DNA of 23,161 nucleotides. Source: Acanthamoeba sp. SK_2022b. Taxonomy: Eukaryota; Discosea; Longamoebia; Acanthamoebidae. The notes under the pieces are model-generated. The model had not been told where the DNA came from. It searched no databases and saw only the letters and a program-made list of their open reading frames with translations. Location: NCBI GenBank assembly GCA_027943245.1, contig JANDJZ010001121.1, positions 1 to 23,161 of the forward strand, given 5' to 3'. Below are positions 14,619 through 23,058 of this stretch, piece after piece. Both the position numbers and the translations under genes were made by a program. The number at the start of each line of letters is the position of its first letter. Position 1 is the stretch's first letter.

Positions 14619-16163
14619 TCAGGCGGTGACGGGCGCGACCGGACGTCCGGTGGCCTCGTCGACGATGGGGTGGTCGGCGGCCGGTGCGGTGCGGATGCCG
14701 CGGGCGCCCTCGGGGCCGTACGCGTCGCGCGGCTCGGGGAAGGCGAGCAGCAGCGCGGGGTAGAGCAGCGCCGCGACGCCGATGCCGATCGGGATGGACA
14801 GGTCGACGCCGTTGGCCAGCTCGCCCAGCGGCCCGACGAACTGCCCGGGCAGGTTGACGAAGGCCAGGCCGAGCGCGGCGGGGACGAGCCAGCCGACCAG
14901 GCCGCGCCAGTTCCAGCCGTGGCCGTACCAGTAGTGGCCGCCGGTCTGGCGGCGGTTGAAGACCTGCAGCGAGTCCGAGTCGTACCAGCCGCGGCGCACG
15001 AACCAGCCGATCATCATGACGACCATCCACGGCGCGGTGCAGGTGACGATGAGGGTGGCGAACATCGAGATGCTCGTGACGACGTCGAAGGCGAAGCGGC
15101 CGACGAAGATGAACGCGATGGCGATGGTGCCGATGAAGATCGTCGCCTGCACCCGGCTGAAGCGCGGGAAGACGCTGGAGAAGTCCAGGCCGGTGCCGTA
15201 CAGCGCGGTCGTGCCGGTCGACATGCCGCCGATCAGGGCGATGAGGCAGACGGGCAGGAAGTACCAGCCCGGCGACACCTCGAGCAGGCCGCCGACGTAG
15301 TTGTTGTCGGCCAGGAAGTCCGCGGCGTCGGTGGCGACGATGGTGGCGGTGACGAGGCCGAACAGGAACGGGACGATGGTCGCGACCTGGGCCAGGAACG
15401 CGGCGGTCATGACCTTCCACGACGGCGTCTCGCGCGGGATGTAGCGGGCCCAGTCGCCCAGGAACGCCCCGAACGACACCGGGTTGGACATCACGACGAG
15501 CATCGCGCCCACGAACGCCGGCCAGTAGCCCAGGTCGCCGACCGCGACGCTGCCCGCGTAGCCGGCGTCGAACGGCCCCGCGAAGGCCGCGATGCCCAGC
15601 ACGAACATGAGGGTGGCCGCGACGACCGCGATCTTGTTGATGAGCAGCATGAAGCGGAAGCCGTAGATGCACACGGTCAGCACGAGCACGGCGAAGACGC
15701 CGTACGCCAGGCCCAGGGTGAGGTCGTTCTGCGGGAGCCCGACGGCGCGGTTCGCGCCGCCGACCAGCGCGTCGCCCGAGCTCCACACGGAGATGGAGAA
15801 GAACGCGAACGCGGTCAGCAGCGACAGGAACGAGCCGACGACGCGGCCGTGGACGCCCAGGTGGGCCGAGGACGTCACGGCGTTGTTGGTGCCGGTGCGC
15901 GGCCCGAAGACGGCCATCGGCGCCAGGATCAGCGCGCCGGCCAGCAGCCCGGCGACGGTGGCCAGCAGGCCGTCCCAGAAGCCGAGCCCGAACAGGATCG
16001 GGAAGGTGCCGAGCACCACGGTGGCGAAGGTGTTGGCCCCGCCGAACACGAGGCGGAACAGGTCGAACGGGCGGGCGGTGCGCTCGGCGTCCGGGATCGG
16101 CTCGACGCCGTGCTGCTCGACCTCGGTGACCTTGGGCGGCTGCGTCGTCTGGGGGCTGGTCAT
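14619..16163 (-). CDS. NCS1-family permease (cytosine/purine/allantoin type)
   Basis: This 514-residue membrane protein has about 12 hydrophobic segments and belongs to the nucleobase:cation symporter-1 family. It starts with a soluble stretch ending in [22 protein letters not shown], the typical first helix of NCS1 permeases, and contains [18 protein letters not shown] in the central region, another family signature. Members import nucleobases, hydantoins, allantoin, thiamine or related nitrogen compounds. Here the gene is fused into an operon with a ureohydrolase and an aldehyde dehydrogenase, so a guanidino compound or polyamine derivative is the inferred cargo. AAGGAG precedes the ATG, right after the stop of the SnoaL-like gene (9-base gap). 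Confidence 0.92.
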   Translation of the reverse strand: MTSPQTTQPPKVTEVEQHGVEPIPDAERTARPFDLFRLVFGGANTFATVVLGTFPILFGLGFWDGLLATVAGLLAGALILAPMAVFGPRTGTNNAVTSSAHLGVHGRVVGSFLSLLTAFAFFSISVWSSGDALVGGANRAVGLPQNDLTLGLAYGVFAVLVLTVCIYGFRFMLLINKIAVVAATLMFVLGIAAFAGPFDAGYAGSVAVGDLGYWPAFVGAMLVVMSNPVSFGAFLGDWARYIPRETPSWKVMTAAFLAQVATIVPFLFGLVTATIVATDAADFLADNNYVGGLLEVSPGWYFLPVCLIALIGGMSTGTTALYGTGLDFSSVFPRFSRVQATIFIGTIAIAFIFVGRFAFDVVTSISMFATLIVTCTAPWMVVMMIGWFVRRGWYDSDSLQVFNRRQTGGHYWYGHGWNWRGLVGWLVPAALGLAFVNLPGQFVGPLGELANGVDLSIPIGIGVAALLYPALLLAFPEPRDAYGPEGARGIRTAPAADHPIVDEATGRPVAPVTA

Positions 16164-16172
16164 GGTGCTCCT

Positions 16173-16571
16173 TCAGCGGCCGGCCGGGACCGGCGACAGG
16201 TGCTCGTGGACGGCGACGACGCTGTCGCCGTCCAGGGCGAACACGATGGACTCACGCTCGCGCGTGGTGGTGGATCCCCCCGGGGTGCTCGTCGTCGTCT
16301 CGACCTCGTGAGTCAGGACGGCGACGTCGCCGACCAGCTGCACGCGCCGGTCGGTGCTCGTGCAGGACTCCACGCGCCATCCCTCGGCCAGCCAGCCCGC
16401 CCACTCGCGCTCGTAGGCGGCGCGGTCGGCGAGCAGGGCGGGCTCGGTGTGGAAGGCGAAGGTGGCGTCCGCCGCGAAGCAGGCGAAGTAGGCCTGCGTG
16501 TCGGTCGCGGCGAAGGCGGCGACGAGCCGGTCCGCGGCGACGAGGACCTGCTCGGTGGTCAGCTGGGTCAT
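16173..16571 (-). CDS. SnoaL-like / NTF2-fold protein of unknown function
   Basis: The product is a 132-residue NTF2-like protein with an N-terminal helical stretch ([36 protein letters not shown]) and a C-terminal beta region ending in [19 protein letters not shown]. The conserved [12 protein letters not shown] pattern is usual for SgcJ/YybH-like stand-alone NTF2 proteins, whose roles are mostly unknown. The frame could extend upstream to 16703, but that part contains the promoter and operator. The ATG at 16571 follows GAGGAGAG and fits the family start. It is the first gene of the Lrp-flanked operon. A binding or accessory role for the guanidino substrate is only a guess. Confidence 0.8.
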   Translation of the reverse strand: MTQLTTEQVLVAADRLVAAFAATDTQAYFACFAADATFAFHTEPALLADRAAYEREWAGWLAEGWRVESCTSTDRRVQLVGDVAVLTHEVETTTSTPGGSTTTRERESIVFALDGDSVVAVHEHLSPVPAGR

Positions 16572-16604
16572 CACGCTCTCCTCGGTCCGGCTGTGCTCCG
16601 CGTC

Positions 16605-16634
16605 ACCGTAGGGACGCAGCCAGGGCGCTGGCAA
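16605..16634 (-). promoter_or_regulatory. Promoter of the SnoaL-permease-ureohydrolase-ALDH operon
   Basis: On the minus strand TTGCCA (16634-16629), an 18-base spacer and TACGGT (16610-16605) form a plausible housekeeping promoter. Transcription would start near 16598, about 27 bases before the ATG at 16571. Confidence 0.6.
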
Positions 16635-16639
16635 GCACT

Positions 16640-16670
16640 TCGTTCGCCCCAGACCGGTCCCGGCGAACGA
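16640..16670. promoter_or_regulatory. Inverted-repeat operator, probable Lrp/AsnC binding site
   Basis: TCGTTCGCC (16640-16648) and GGCGAACGA (16662-16670) form a perfect 9-bp inverted repeat with a 13-base spacer that has GACCGGTC near its centre. It lies just upstream of the -35 of the minus-strand operon (centre near -57), the position expected for an activator. CAGACCGG occurs at 16650-16657 and again at 16681-16688, 31 bases or about three turns away. Confidence 0.6.
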
Positions 16671-16697
16671 TCCTCCGCCGCAGACCGGACGTGCGTG

Positions 16698-16703
16698 TAG
16701 CAT
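16698..16703 (+). promoter_or_regulatory. Possible -10 box of the Lrp-type gene
   Basis: TAGCAT lies about 75 bases before the GTG at 16778, with no clear -35. The inverted repeat at 16640-16670 would be centred about 55 bases upstream of the resulting start, the mirror of its position on the other side. Confidence 0.35.
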
Positions 16704-16777
16704 CGCGACCCAGGACCGCCGGGACGTGATCGATCCGCGCGGCCGGACGGTCGGAAAAAACCTGGACGGGAGACGGC

Positions 16778-17686
16778 GTGGACGAGGTCGACGAGGCGAT
16801 CGTGGCCCTGCTGGAGGCCGACGGGCGGCTCACCCACGGCGAGGTGGCGCGGGCGGTCGGCCTGTCCCGCTCGGCCGCCGCGGCCCGGGTGCAGCGGCTC
16901 ATCGGGTCCGGACGCGTCGTGGTGCGCGGCGTGGTGCACCCGGCCGTGCTGGGCCGCGGCTCGCTGGCCTACGTGGCCCTCGCCGTGCACGGGCCGGCCG
17001 CACCCGTGGCCGAGGCCGTCGCCGAGCGCGACGACGTCGCGTTCGTGTCGCTGACCACCGGCCGCCACGGCGTCGTCGCCGAGGTGCGCGCCGAGTCGCC
17101 GCTCGCGGTCGACCAGGCGATCGCGCAGCTGCGCACCCTCGACCACGTCCACGGCGTCGACACGCTGGTCTACGTCGAGGTGGTGCGCGACGTCGTCGGT
17201 CCGGTCGGGGCGGTGAACCACGTCGTCGACGGGACCGACCTGGCACTGCTCCGCGCGCTGCAGGACGACGGCCGGGCGTCCTTCGTCGACCTCGCCGCCC
17301 TCGCCCGCATCTCCGCCGCCGGCGCGCGCCGACGGGTCCTGCGCATGCTCGAGGCCCAGGTCGTGCGGGTCGGCGCGCTCGTGCGTCCGTCCGGCCAGGA
17401 CGGGCGCAGCGCGATGGGCGTGGGGCTGCGCCTGCACGGCGACCAGGACGCCGTGGTGGCCGTGCTCGGCCGCATGGCGTCGGTGACCTTCGTGGCCCGC
17501 ACGCTCGGCCGCTTCGACCTGCTCGTCTCCATGCGCGCGCCGTCCACCGCCCAGCTCGTGGACGCGGTGGAGGCGCTGCGCGCGCTGCCGGAGGTGCACG
17601 AGGTCGAGAGCTGGACGCACCTGCGCGTGGTCAAGGAGTCGTACGCGCTCGGCCAGCTCGGCGCCGCCGTGCCCGGCCCGGCCTAG
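16778..17686 (+). CDS. Double-unit Lrp/AsnC-family transcriptional regulator
   Basis: The 302-residue protein is a tandem of two Lrp/AsnC units. The first helix-turn-helix is at about 3-50 (DEAIVALLEADGRLTHGEVA, then VGLSRSAAAARVQRLIGSG), with a RAM-like ligand domain at about 60-137. The second helix-turn-helix is at about 152-200 (DLALLRALQDDGRASFVDLA), with a second RAM-like domain at about 212-290. Single Lrp proteins are about 150 residues, so this is an internal duplication or fusion, a form common in actinobacteria. The GTG start follows GGGAG. It diverges from the ureohydrolase operon across a region with an inverted repeat and is the likely regulator, probably sensing an amino-acid-like compound. 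Its TAG stop overlaps the purB TAG by 3 bases on the other strand. Confidence 0.9.
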   Translation: MDEVDEAIVALLEADGRLTHGEVARAVGLSRSAAAARVQRLIGSGRVVVRGVVHPAVLGRGSLAYVALAVHGPAAPVAEAVAERDDVAFVSLTTGRHGVVAEVRAESPLAVDQAIAQLRTLDHVHGVDTLVYVEVVRDVVGPVGAVNHVVDGTDLALLRALQDDGRASFVDLAALARISAAGARRRVLRMLEAQVVRVGALVRPSGQDGRSAMGVGLRLHGDQDAVVAVLGRMASVTFVARTLGRFDLLVSMRAPSTAQLVDAVEALRALPEVHEVESWTHLRVVKESYALGQLGAAVPGPA

Positions 17687-19104
17687 AGGATCGCGCCGGG
17701 GACGTACGCCGCGGCCTGCGGGTGGCGGGCGGCGACCTTCTCGACCGCGGCGACGACCTGGGCCACCTGCGACACCGCGGCACCGGTGAACGCCAGCGGC
17801 TCGGCCACGAGCGAGCGCAGGTCGTCGGCGGTGAGCCCGAGCCGCTCGTCGGCGCCGAGTCGCTCGAACAGGTCGTTGTCGCTCGTGCCCTGCTCGCGCA
17901 TGCCGAGGGCGACGGCGACCGCGTGCTCCTTGATCGCCTCGTGGGCCTGCTCGCGGCCGACGCCGGCGCGGACGGCCGACATGAGCACCTTGGTGGTCGA
18001 CAGGAACGGCAGGTAGCGGTCGAGCTCGCGCTGCACGACGGCCGGGAAGACGCCGAACTCGTCCAGCACGGTCAGGAAGGTCTCGAACAGGCCGTCGGCG
18101 GCGTAGAACGCGTCGGGCAGCGCCACGCGGCGGACGACGGACTCGGAGACGTCGCCCTCATTCCACTGGTCGCCGGCCACCTCGCCGATCATCGACGCGT
18201 AGCCGCGCAGCACGACGGCCAGGCCGTTGACCCGCTCGCACGAGCGCGTGTTCATCTTGTGCGGCATCGCCGACGAGCCCACCTGGCCGGGCTTGAAGCC
18301 CTCGGTGACCAGCTCGTTGCCGGCCATGAGGCGGATGGTCGTGGCCACGTTGGACGGGGCCGCGACGAGCTGGACCAGGGCGGTGATGGCGTCCAGGTCG
18401 AGCGAGCGCGGGTAGATCTGGCCGACGGAGGTGAACGTCCGGCGGAAGCCCAGGTGCTCGGCGACGCGGCGCTCGAGCTCGACCAGCTTGGCCTCGTCGC
18501 CGCCGAGCAGGTCGAGCATGTCCTGGCCGGTGCCGACCGGGCCCTTGATGCCGCGCAGCGGGTAGCGCGCGACCAGGTCCTCCAGCCGCTCGAGCGCGAC
18601 CATCAGCTCGTCCGCGGCGGTGGCGAAGCGCTTGCCCAGCGTGGTGGCCTGGGCGGCGACGTTGTGGCTGCGGCCGGCCATGACCAGCTCGGCGTTCTCG
18701 GCGGCCAGGCGGCCCAGGCGCACGAGGGCGGCGACGCCGCGGTCGCGCAGCAGCTCCAGCGACGCGCGCACCTGCAGCTGCTCGACGTTCTCGGTGAGGT
18801 CGCGCGAGGTCATGCCCTTGTGGATGTGCTCGGTGCCGGCGAGCGCCGCGAACTCCTCGATGCGGGCCTTCACGTCGTGCCGGGTCACCCGCTCCCGCTC
18901 GGCGATCGAGGCGAGGTCGACCTGGTCGACGACGGCCTCGTAGGCCTCGATGACGCCGTCGGGGGTCTCGACGCCGAGGTCGCGCTGGGCGCGGAGCACC
19001 GCGATCCAGAGCCGGCGCTCGAGGACGACCTTGTGCTCGGGCGACCAGATGGCGGCGAGCTCGGGCGAGGCGTAGCGGGAGGCGAGGACGTTCGGCGTGG
19101 TCAC
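17683..19104 (-). CDS. purB: Adenylosuccinate lyase
   Basis: The 473-residue enzyme catalyses two purine steps: SAICAR to AICAR, and adenylosuccinate to AMP, releasing fumarate each time. The fumarase/aspartase superfamily signature GSSAMPHKMN is present, with further family blocks near TSRDLTENVEQLQ and MAGRSHNVAAQATT. The GTG at 19104 gives an N-terminus (TTPNVLASRYASPELAAIWSP) matching actinobacterial PurB. The frame is open to an ATG at 19122, but the extra six residues are not family-like and a -10-like box overlaps them. Its 3' end meets the Lrp-type gene on the other strand, the two stop codons sharing CTA. Confidence 0.95.
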   Translation of the reverse strand: MTTPNVLASRYASPELAAIWSPEHKVVLERRLWIAVLRAQRDLGVETPDGVIEAYEAVVDQVDLASIAERERVTRHDVKARIEEFAALAGTEHIHKGMTSRDLTENVEQLQVRASLELLRDRGVAALVRLGRLAAENAELVMAGRSHNVAAQATTLGKRFATAADELMVALERLEDLVARYPLRGIKGPVGTGQDMLDLLGGDEAKLVELERRVAEHLGFRRTFTSVGQIYPRSLDLDAITALVQLVAAPSNVATTIRLMAGNELVTEGFKPGQVGSSAMPHKMNTRSCERVNGLAVVLRGYASMIGEVAGDQWNEGDVSESVVRRVALPDAFYAADGLFETFLTVLDEFGVFPAVVQRELDRYLPFLSTTKVLMSAVRAGVGREQAHEAIKEHAVAVALGMREQGTSDNDLFERLGADERLGLTADDLRSLVAEPLAFTGAAVSQVAQVVAAVEKVAARHPQAAAYVPGAIL

Positions 19105-19110
19105 GGCCCC

Positions 19111-19116
19111 ATTGTC
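19111..19116 (-). promoter_or_regulatory. purB: -10 box of a probable leaderless purB promoter
   Basis: On the minus strand GACAAT ends 6 bases before the GTG at 19104. There is no Shine-Dalgarno and only 43 bases separate purB from the upstream gene. Confidence 0.4.
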
Positions 19117-19147
19117 GCGCATCGGCCGCCGGGCCCGCGGGCGACGC

Positions 19148-21238
19148 TCAGTCGACGCCGTTGAGGACGTCCACGACGTCGAGCAGGTCGCCCCGGTCGT
19201 AGTTGTCGACGGCGACGTAGGACGGCAGCAGGCCGCGCTCGTCGCGGCAGCGCAGGACCCGCGGCAGCAGGACGCCGCGCGCGTTGACCCGCTCGGCGTC
19301 GCCGATCCGCGAGGAGTAGTTGCTCAGCCAGTGGTTGACCAGCAGCAGCGTCGCGTCGCTGGGACCGCGGTTGCGGGCGCAGCTCATCGCGTCGGCACGG
19401 CGGAAGTCGAAGGGCGTGTCCTGCACCCAGGCGAAGGCGTCGAGCAGCCAGGGGAACAGGACGCCGCCGCCGACGTTCTCCTGCAGCACGACGAGCCGGC
19501 GGCCGGAGTCGATCATGCGCCGCAGCGTCGGCCACGGCCGGCCGGCCCGCTGGGTGTGCACCAGGGGCAGCAGGCCCGCCTGCTCCACGACGGCGGCGAG
19601 GTCGGTGGGCGTCACCTCGTCCTGGACGAGGAGGGTGACGACCTCGCGCGGGTGGTCCTCCATCCAGGCCCGGACCCGTTCCAGGAGCGGCTCGAGCTCG
19701 GTGGCCCCGAGCTCGCACATCGCGTGGCAGAGATAGACCTTCTCCGGGCCGCGCGGCACGGCGCCGAGGGCGGCGCGGACGCGCAGCGCACTGTCCATGA
19801 TCGCCGTGCCGTAGGCCTCGGTCGCCTGTCGCACGGCTTCCGCGCGGGCACGCCCGGCGGTCGCGACGACGTCCTCGCGGTCGGTCTCGCGGCCGTACCA
19901 GGTGTCGACCAGGAGGACCCGGATGCCGTCGCGCAGCTGGCCCAGGACCCCGGTCGGCTGCTCGGCCAGGAACCAGCCCGGCTCGTCCGCGGCCGACATC
20001 GAGTTGTGGGTCGCGGGGTAGGCGACCTCGTCGTAGCGCCGGTCGCACAGCTCGACGTGCCCGTTGCAGGCGTCGGCGTCGTCGCGGCCCACGAGCCGGG
20101 TGAGCGACCCCTCGCGGGGCCAGATCGCCACCAGCGCGGCGATCCCGACGAGGGCGACGACGAGCCCGGCGGCCACGGGGGCGCGGACGTGCGCGAGCAC
20201 CCAGGCGGCCAGGCGCCCGGGCGCCGGGCGGTGCCGGGACAGGCCGTGCGCCAGCTGACGCAGGCCGTGGACGAGCGCGACGAAGGCCAGCGCCGCGACC
20301 ACGAGCCGCACGGTCTGCAGCGGACGGACGAGGGCGACCACCGCGACCGTGACGAGCACCGCGCCGCGGATCAGGTACGCGTGCGGGTCGTGGCGCACGA
20401 GGGCGAGCTCGTGCAGCCGGTGGCCGACGTCGCGCAGGTCGGCGTCCGCGTCGATGGCCGCCGCGACGCGCACGACGTAGCCGGCCCCGGCCACGAAGGC
20501 CACCAGCGCCCACAGCGCCTCGTCCTGGCTGTTCCAGGCGGCGGCCACCAGCGCGCGACCGAGGGTGCTGGTGTCGAGCACGGAGGCCGCGAAGCCGCCG
20601 ACGAGCGCGAGCCCGGCCAGCCCGCCGCCGGCCACGAGCAGGGCGCGCCCGACCGCGTCGGCCAGGCCGCGACCGCGACGTCCGCCCAGCCAGGCCCCGC
20701 CCAGGACGAGTCCCAGGGCCGCCACCGGCAGGACCCACGACAGCGTGCTGAGCAGGTGGGCCCGGCCGACGAACCCGTCCGTGACGCTGCCGGACCCGAT
20801 CTCGGCGAGCCGCACGTCCAGGTCGTCGGGCAGCGACGCCTCCACGTCCGGCGCGACGGTCGTGACCGCCGCGACGACGAGCGCGCCGACGTCGGCGAGC
20901 TGCAGGACGAGCTGGTCGTCGCGGCCCGAGACGAGCGCGTCGTGCAGGGGGCGCACCGCGGCGCGCACGACCGGGCCGAGCGCCGGGCTGGAGACGAGGC
21001 TGTCGCCCACCGACTCCAGCAGCGGGCGCAGCGCGACGAGCTCGGGGTCGACCTCGATGACCTGGTCGCTGATCTCCACGCCGAGCAGGCGCGACACCGC
21101 CGGGTCGCCGCGGACGTCGTCGACGTGGCCGACGAACCGGTCGGCGTCCAGCACCTCGCGGTCGACGTGCACGGCCACGAGGCCGGCCAGCAGCACGACG
21201 GCTCCCAGGGCCGACAGGACGCGGGACAGGACGGGCAC
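19148..21238 (-). CDS. Polytopic membrane protein fused to a PI-PLC-like phosphodiesterase domain
   Basis: The 696-residue product combines three parts. Residues 5-24 form a first membrane helix, followed by an exported domain (about 25-160) with ADRFVGHVDDVRGDPAVSRLL and HDALVSGRDDQLVLQLADVG, a pattern seen in actinobacterial membrane proteins. Residues 165-373 hold roughly six more hydrophobic segments. The C-terminal part (about 390-696) looks like a PLC-type TIM-barrel: PATHNSMS with His411, DGIRVLLVDTWYG with Asp445 and YLCHAMCELG with His505, matching the two catalytic histidines of the phosphodiesterase family. Paired cysteines (391/398, 504/508, 620/664) suit an extracellular location. 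The GTG start has GGAGG nearby. It may cleave a phosphodiester lipid or wall polymer outside the cell; the substrate is unknown. It lies between purD and purB. Confidence 0.75.
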   Translation of the reverse strand: MPVLSRVLSALGAVVLLAGLVAVHVDREVLDADRFVGHVDDVRGDPAVSRLLGVEISDQVIEVDPELVALRPLLESVGDSLVSSPALGPVVRAAVRPLHDALVSGRDDQLVLQLADVGALVVAAVTTVAPDVEASLPDDLDVRLAEIGSGSVTDGFVGRAHLLSTLSWVLPVAALGLVLGGAWLGGRRGRGLADAVGRALLVAGGGLAGLALVGGFAASVLDTSTLGRALVAAAWNSQDEALWALVAFVAGAGYVVRVAAAIDADADLRDVGHRLHELALVRHDPHAYLIRGAVLVTVAVVALVRPLQTVRLVVAALAFVALVHGLRQLAHGLSRHRPAPGRLAAWVLAHVRAPVAAGLVVALVGIAALVAIWPREGSLTRLVGRDDADACNGHVELCDRRYDEVAYPATHNSMSAADEPGWFLAEQPTGVLGQLRDGIRVLLVDTWYGRETDREDVVATAGRARAEAVRQATEAYGTAIMDSALRVRAALGAVPRGPEKVYLCHAMCELGATELEPLLERVRAWMEDHPREVVTLLVQDEVTPTDLAAVVEQAGLLPLVHTQRAGRPWPTLRRMIDSGRRLVVLQENVGGGVLFPWLLDAFAWVQDTPFDFRRADAMSCARNRGPSDATLLLVNHWLSNYSSRIGDAERVNARGVLLPRVLRCRDERGLLPSYVAVDNYDRGDLLDVVDVLNGVD

Positions 21239-21288
21239 GGCGCCTCCACGGGTGTGGTGGGGACGCTACTCCTGCGCCTGCGCGAGGG

Positions 21289-22536
21289 TCAGTCCTGCGA
21301 CGCCCTCAGCGCGATGTCACGGCGGTGGTGGGCGCCGCGGATCCGGATCGCGTCGACGCCGGCGTAGGCGCGCTCGCGGGCCTGGACCAGGTCGTCGCCG
21401 GACGCCGTCACGGCCAGCACGCGACCGCCGGCGGTGACCAGGCATCCCTCGGCGTCCAGCGCGGTGCCGGCGTGGATGACGTCCACCCCCTCGATCGCGT
21501 TCGCGTCGTCGACGCCCTCGATCACGTCACCGGTGCGCGGCGACTCCGGGTAGTCCTCGGAGGCGACGACGACCGTGACGGCCGAGCCGGTGCGCCACTG
21601 GGGCAGGCCGACGCGGCCGAGCTCGCCGGTCGCGGCACCGTGCAGCAGGGTCGACAACGGCGTCTGCAGCAGGGCCATGAGGGCCTGGGTCTCGGGGTCG
21701 CCGAAGCGGGCGTTGAACTCCACCACCCGGGTGCCGCGGGACGTCAGCGCCAGGCCGGCGTAGAGCAGACCCTGGAACGGGGTGCCGCGACGGGCCATCT
21801 CCTTGACCGTCGGGACGAGCACGCGGCGGCAGACGTCCTCGACCAGGTCGTCCGGGGCCCACGGCAGCGGCGTGTAGGCGCCCATGCCGCCGGTGTTGGG
21901 GCCCGCGTCGTCGTCCAGCGCGCGCTTGAAGTCCTGCGCGGGCTGGAGCGGCAGCACGGTCTCGCCGTCGGTGATCGCGAACAGCGAGACCTCGGGGCCG
22001 TCGAGGTACTCCTCGATGACGACGCGGTCGCAGGCCAGCGCGTGGTCGAGCGCGGCCTGGCGGTCGTCGGTGACGACGACGCCCTTGCCGGCGGCGAGGC
22101 CGTCGTCCTTGACCACGTACGGGGCGCCGAACGCGTCGAGCGCGGCCTCGACCTGCTCGCGGGTGGTGCACACGTGGGCCATGGCGGTCGGGACGCCCGC
22201 GGCGGCCATGACGTCCTTGGCGAACGCCTTGGACCCCTCCAGCTGCGCGGCCTCCTTGCTGGGGCCGAAGCAGGCGATGCCCGCCTCGCGGACGGCGTCG
22301 GCGACGCCGGCGACGAGCGGCGCCTCCGGACCGACGACGACCAGGTCGGCGCCCAGCTCGGTGGCCAGCGCGGCCACGGCCGCACCGTCCATCGGGTCGA
22401 CCGGGTGCAGCGTGGCGAACGCGGCGATGCCCGGGTTGCCGGGGGCGGCGTGCACCTCGGTGACGTGCGGGTCGCGGGAGAGGGCGAGGGCGAGCGCGTG
22501 CTCGCGGCCTCCGGTGCCGATCACGAGGGTCTTCAC
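21289..22536 (-). CDS. purD: Phosphoribosylamine-glycine ligase (GAR synthetase)
   Basis: The 415-residue ATP-grasp enzyme joins glycine to phosphoribosylamine, step 2 of purine synthesis. The N-terminal domain opens with [12 protein letters not shown] and includes GPEAPLVAG. The ATP-grasp region shows [27 protein letters not shown], the [14 protein letters not shown] loop and FNARFGDPE, which binds metal and substrate. The frame is open well upstream, but the GTG at 22536 gives the universal PurD N-terminus (KTLVIGTGG). The start follows the preceding gene's stop by 11 bases. The next gene begins 50 bases after the purD stop. Confidence 0.96.
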   Translation of the reverse strand: MKTLVIGTGGREHALALALSRDPHVTEVHAAPGNPGIAAFATLHPVDPMDGAAVAALATELGADLVVVGPEAPLVAGVADAVREAGIACFGPSKEAAQLEGSKAFAKDVMAAAGVPTAMAHVCTTREQVEAALDAFGAPYVVKDDGLAAGKGVVVTDDRQAALDHALACDRVVIEEYLDGPEVSLFAITDGETVLPLQPAQDFKRALDDDAGPNTGGMGAYTPLPWAPDDLVEDVCRRVLVPTVKEMARRGTPFQGLLYAGLALTSRGTRVVEFNARFGDPETQALMALLQTPLSTLLHGAATGELGRVGLPQWRTGSAVTVVVASEDYPESPRTGDVIEGVDDANAIEGVDVIHAGTALDAEGCLVTAGGRVLAVTASGDDLVQARERAYAGVDAIRIRGAHHRRDIALRASQD

Positions 22537-22544
22537 GGACCCCG

Positions 22545-22550
22545 AGCCTA
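22545..22550 (-). promoter_or_regulatory. purD: Possible -10 box for purD
   Basis: On the minus strand TAGGCT lies 8 bases before the purD GTG, the same hexamer as before purC. However, its first three bases are also the stop codon of the upstream gene, so it may be chance. Confidence 0.25.
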
Positions 22551-23045
22551 TCGGCGTCCGGCCGCCGCCCGGCCACGGCGCCGCCGGACGAGCACGAGGG
22601 CTATCCCGGCGAGCGCCGCGCCGCCGGCGCCCCAGGCCAGCGTCTCGGCCGCGGAGCGCGGAGCGTTCGTGCCGGTCAGGCCGTCGGCCACCGGCTCGCG
22701 CACGTCGGCCGGGCGGGCCAGGTCGTCGACGTCCGCGACGCCGCACAGGTCGGTGCGGAACGACGCGTCCGCCGTGACGACGTACCGTTCCCCCGGCACC
22801 AGGTAGTCACCGCCCAGGTCGTCCTCGGCCGCCTCGACCCAGACGACGGGCGCGAGGTCGGGACCCGCCCAGACCTCGTCGACGGCGAGGCGCGCGTGCT
22901 CAGACCAGGCGGCCTCGACCGTGCCGACCAGGACGACCGGGGCGTCCGGCGTGCCGGTCAGCGCCGTGCACGACGTCGCCGCGGCCGGCGACGCGGGAAC
23001 CAGCACGGCCGCGACGGCGATCAGCGGCAGCAGTGCTCGCCGCAT
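22548..23045 (-). CDS. Secreted, membrane-anchored protein with a possible NTR/TIMP-like domain
   Basis: The 165-residue protein has a signal peptide ([23 protein letters not shown], cleavage expected near 23), a small exported domain (about 24-105) and a C-terminal membrane helix (137-153) followed by a strongly basic tail, [12 protein letters not shown]. There is no LPXTG motif, so it is probably anchored by the helix and not by sortase. Cys26 just after the signal peptide and Cys101 in FRTDLCG, with [10 protein letters not shown] and [10 protein letters not shown] between, recall the NTR/TIMP-like OB fold seen in other exported bacterial proteins. AGGAGG precedes the ATG. It lies between purA and purD. 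Function is unknown; the fold call is tentative. Confidence 0.8.
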   Translation of the reverse strand: MRRALLPLIAVAAVLVPASPAAATSCTALTGTPDAPVVLVGTVEAAWSEHARLAVDEVWAGPDLAPVVWVEAAEDDLGGDYLVPGERYVVTADASFRTDLCGVADVDDLARPADVREPVADGLTGTNAPRSAAETLAWGAGGAALAGIALVLVRRRRGRAAAGRR

Positions 23046-23058
23046 GGGACCTCCTCGT

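Noticed and set aside
14670..16700. 676-codon plus-strand open frame opposite the permease
   Set aside because: The translation is low-complexity (Gly, Ala, Asp, Arg, Gln) and antisense to a clear 12-helix NCS1 permease; shadow frame.
16755..16760. Run of six A residues before the Lrp-type gene
   Set aside because: Unusual in this DNA but not preceded by a hairpin on either strand that would make a terminator, and not matched to a promoter element.
16726..19164. 812-codon plus-strand open frame across the Lrp gene and purB
   Set aside because: It overlaps two well-supported genes in other frames and shows no domain; long only because stops are rare at this GC content.
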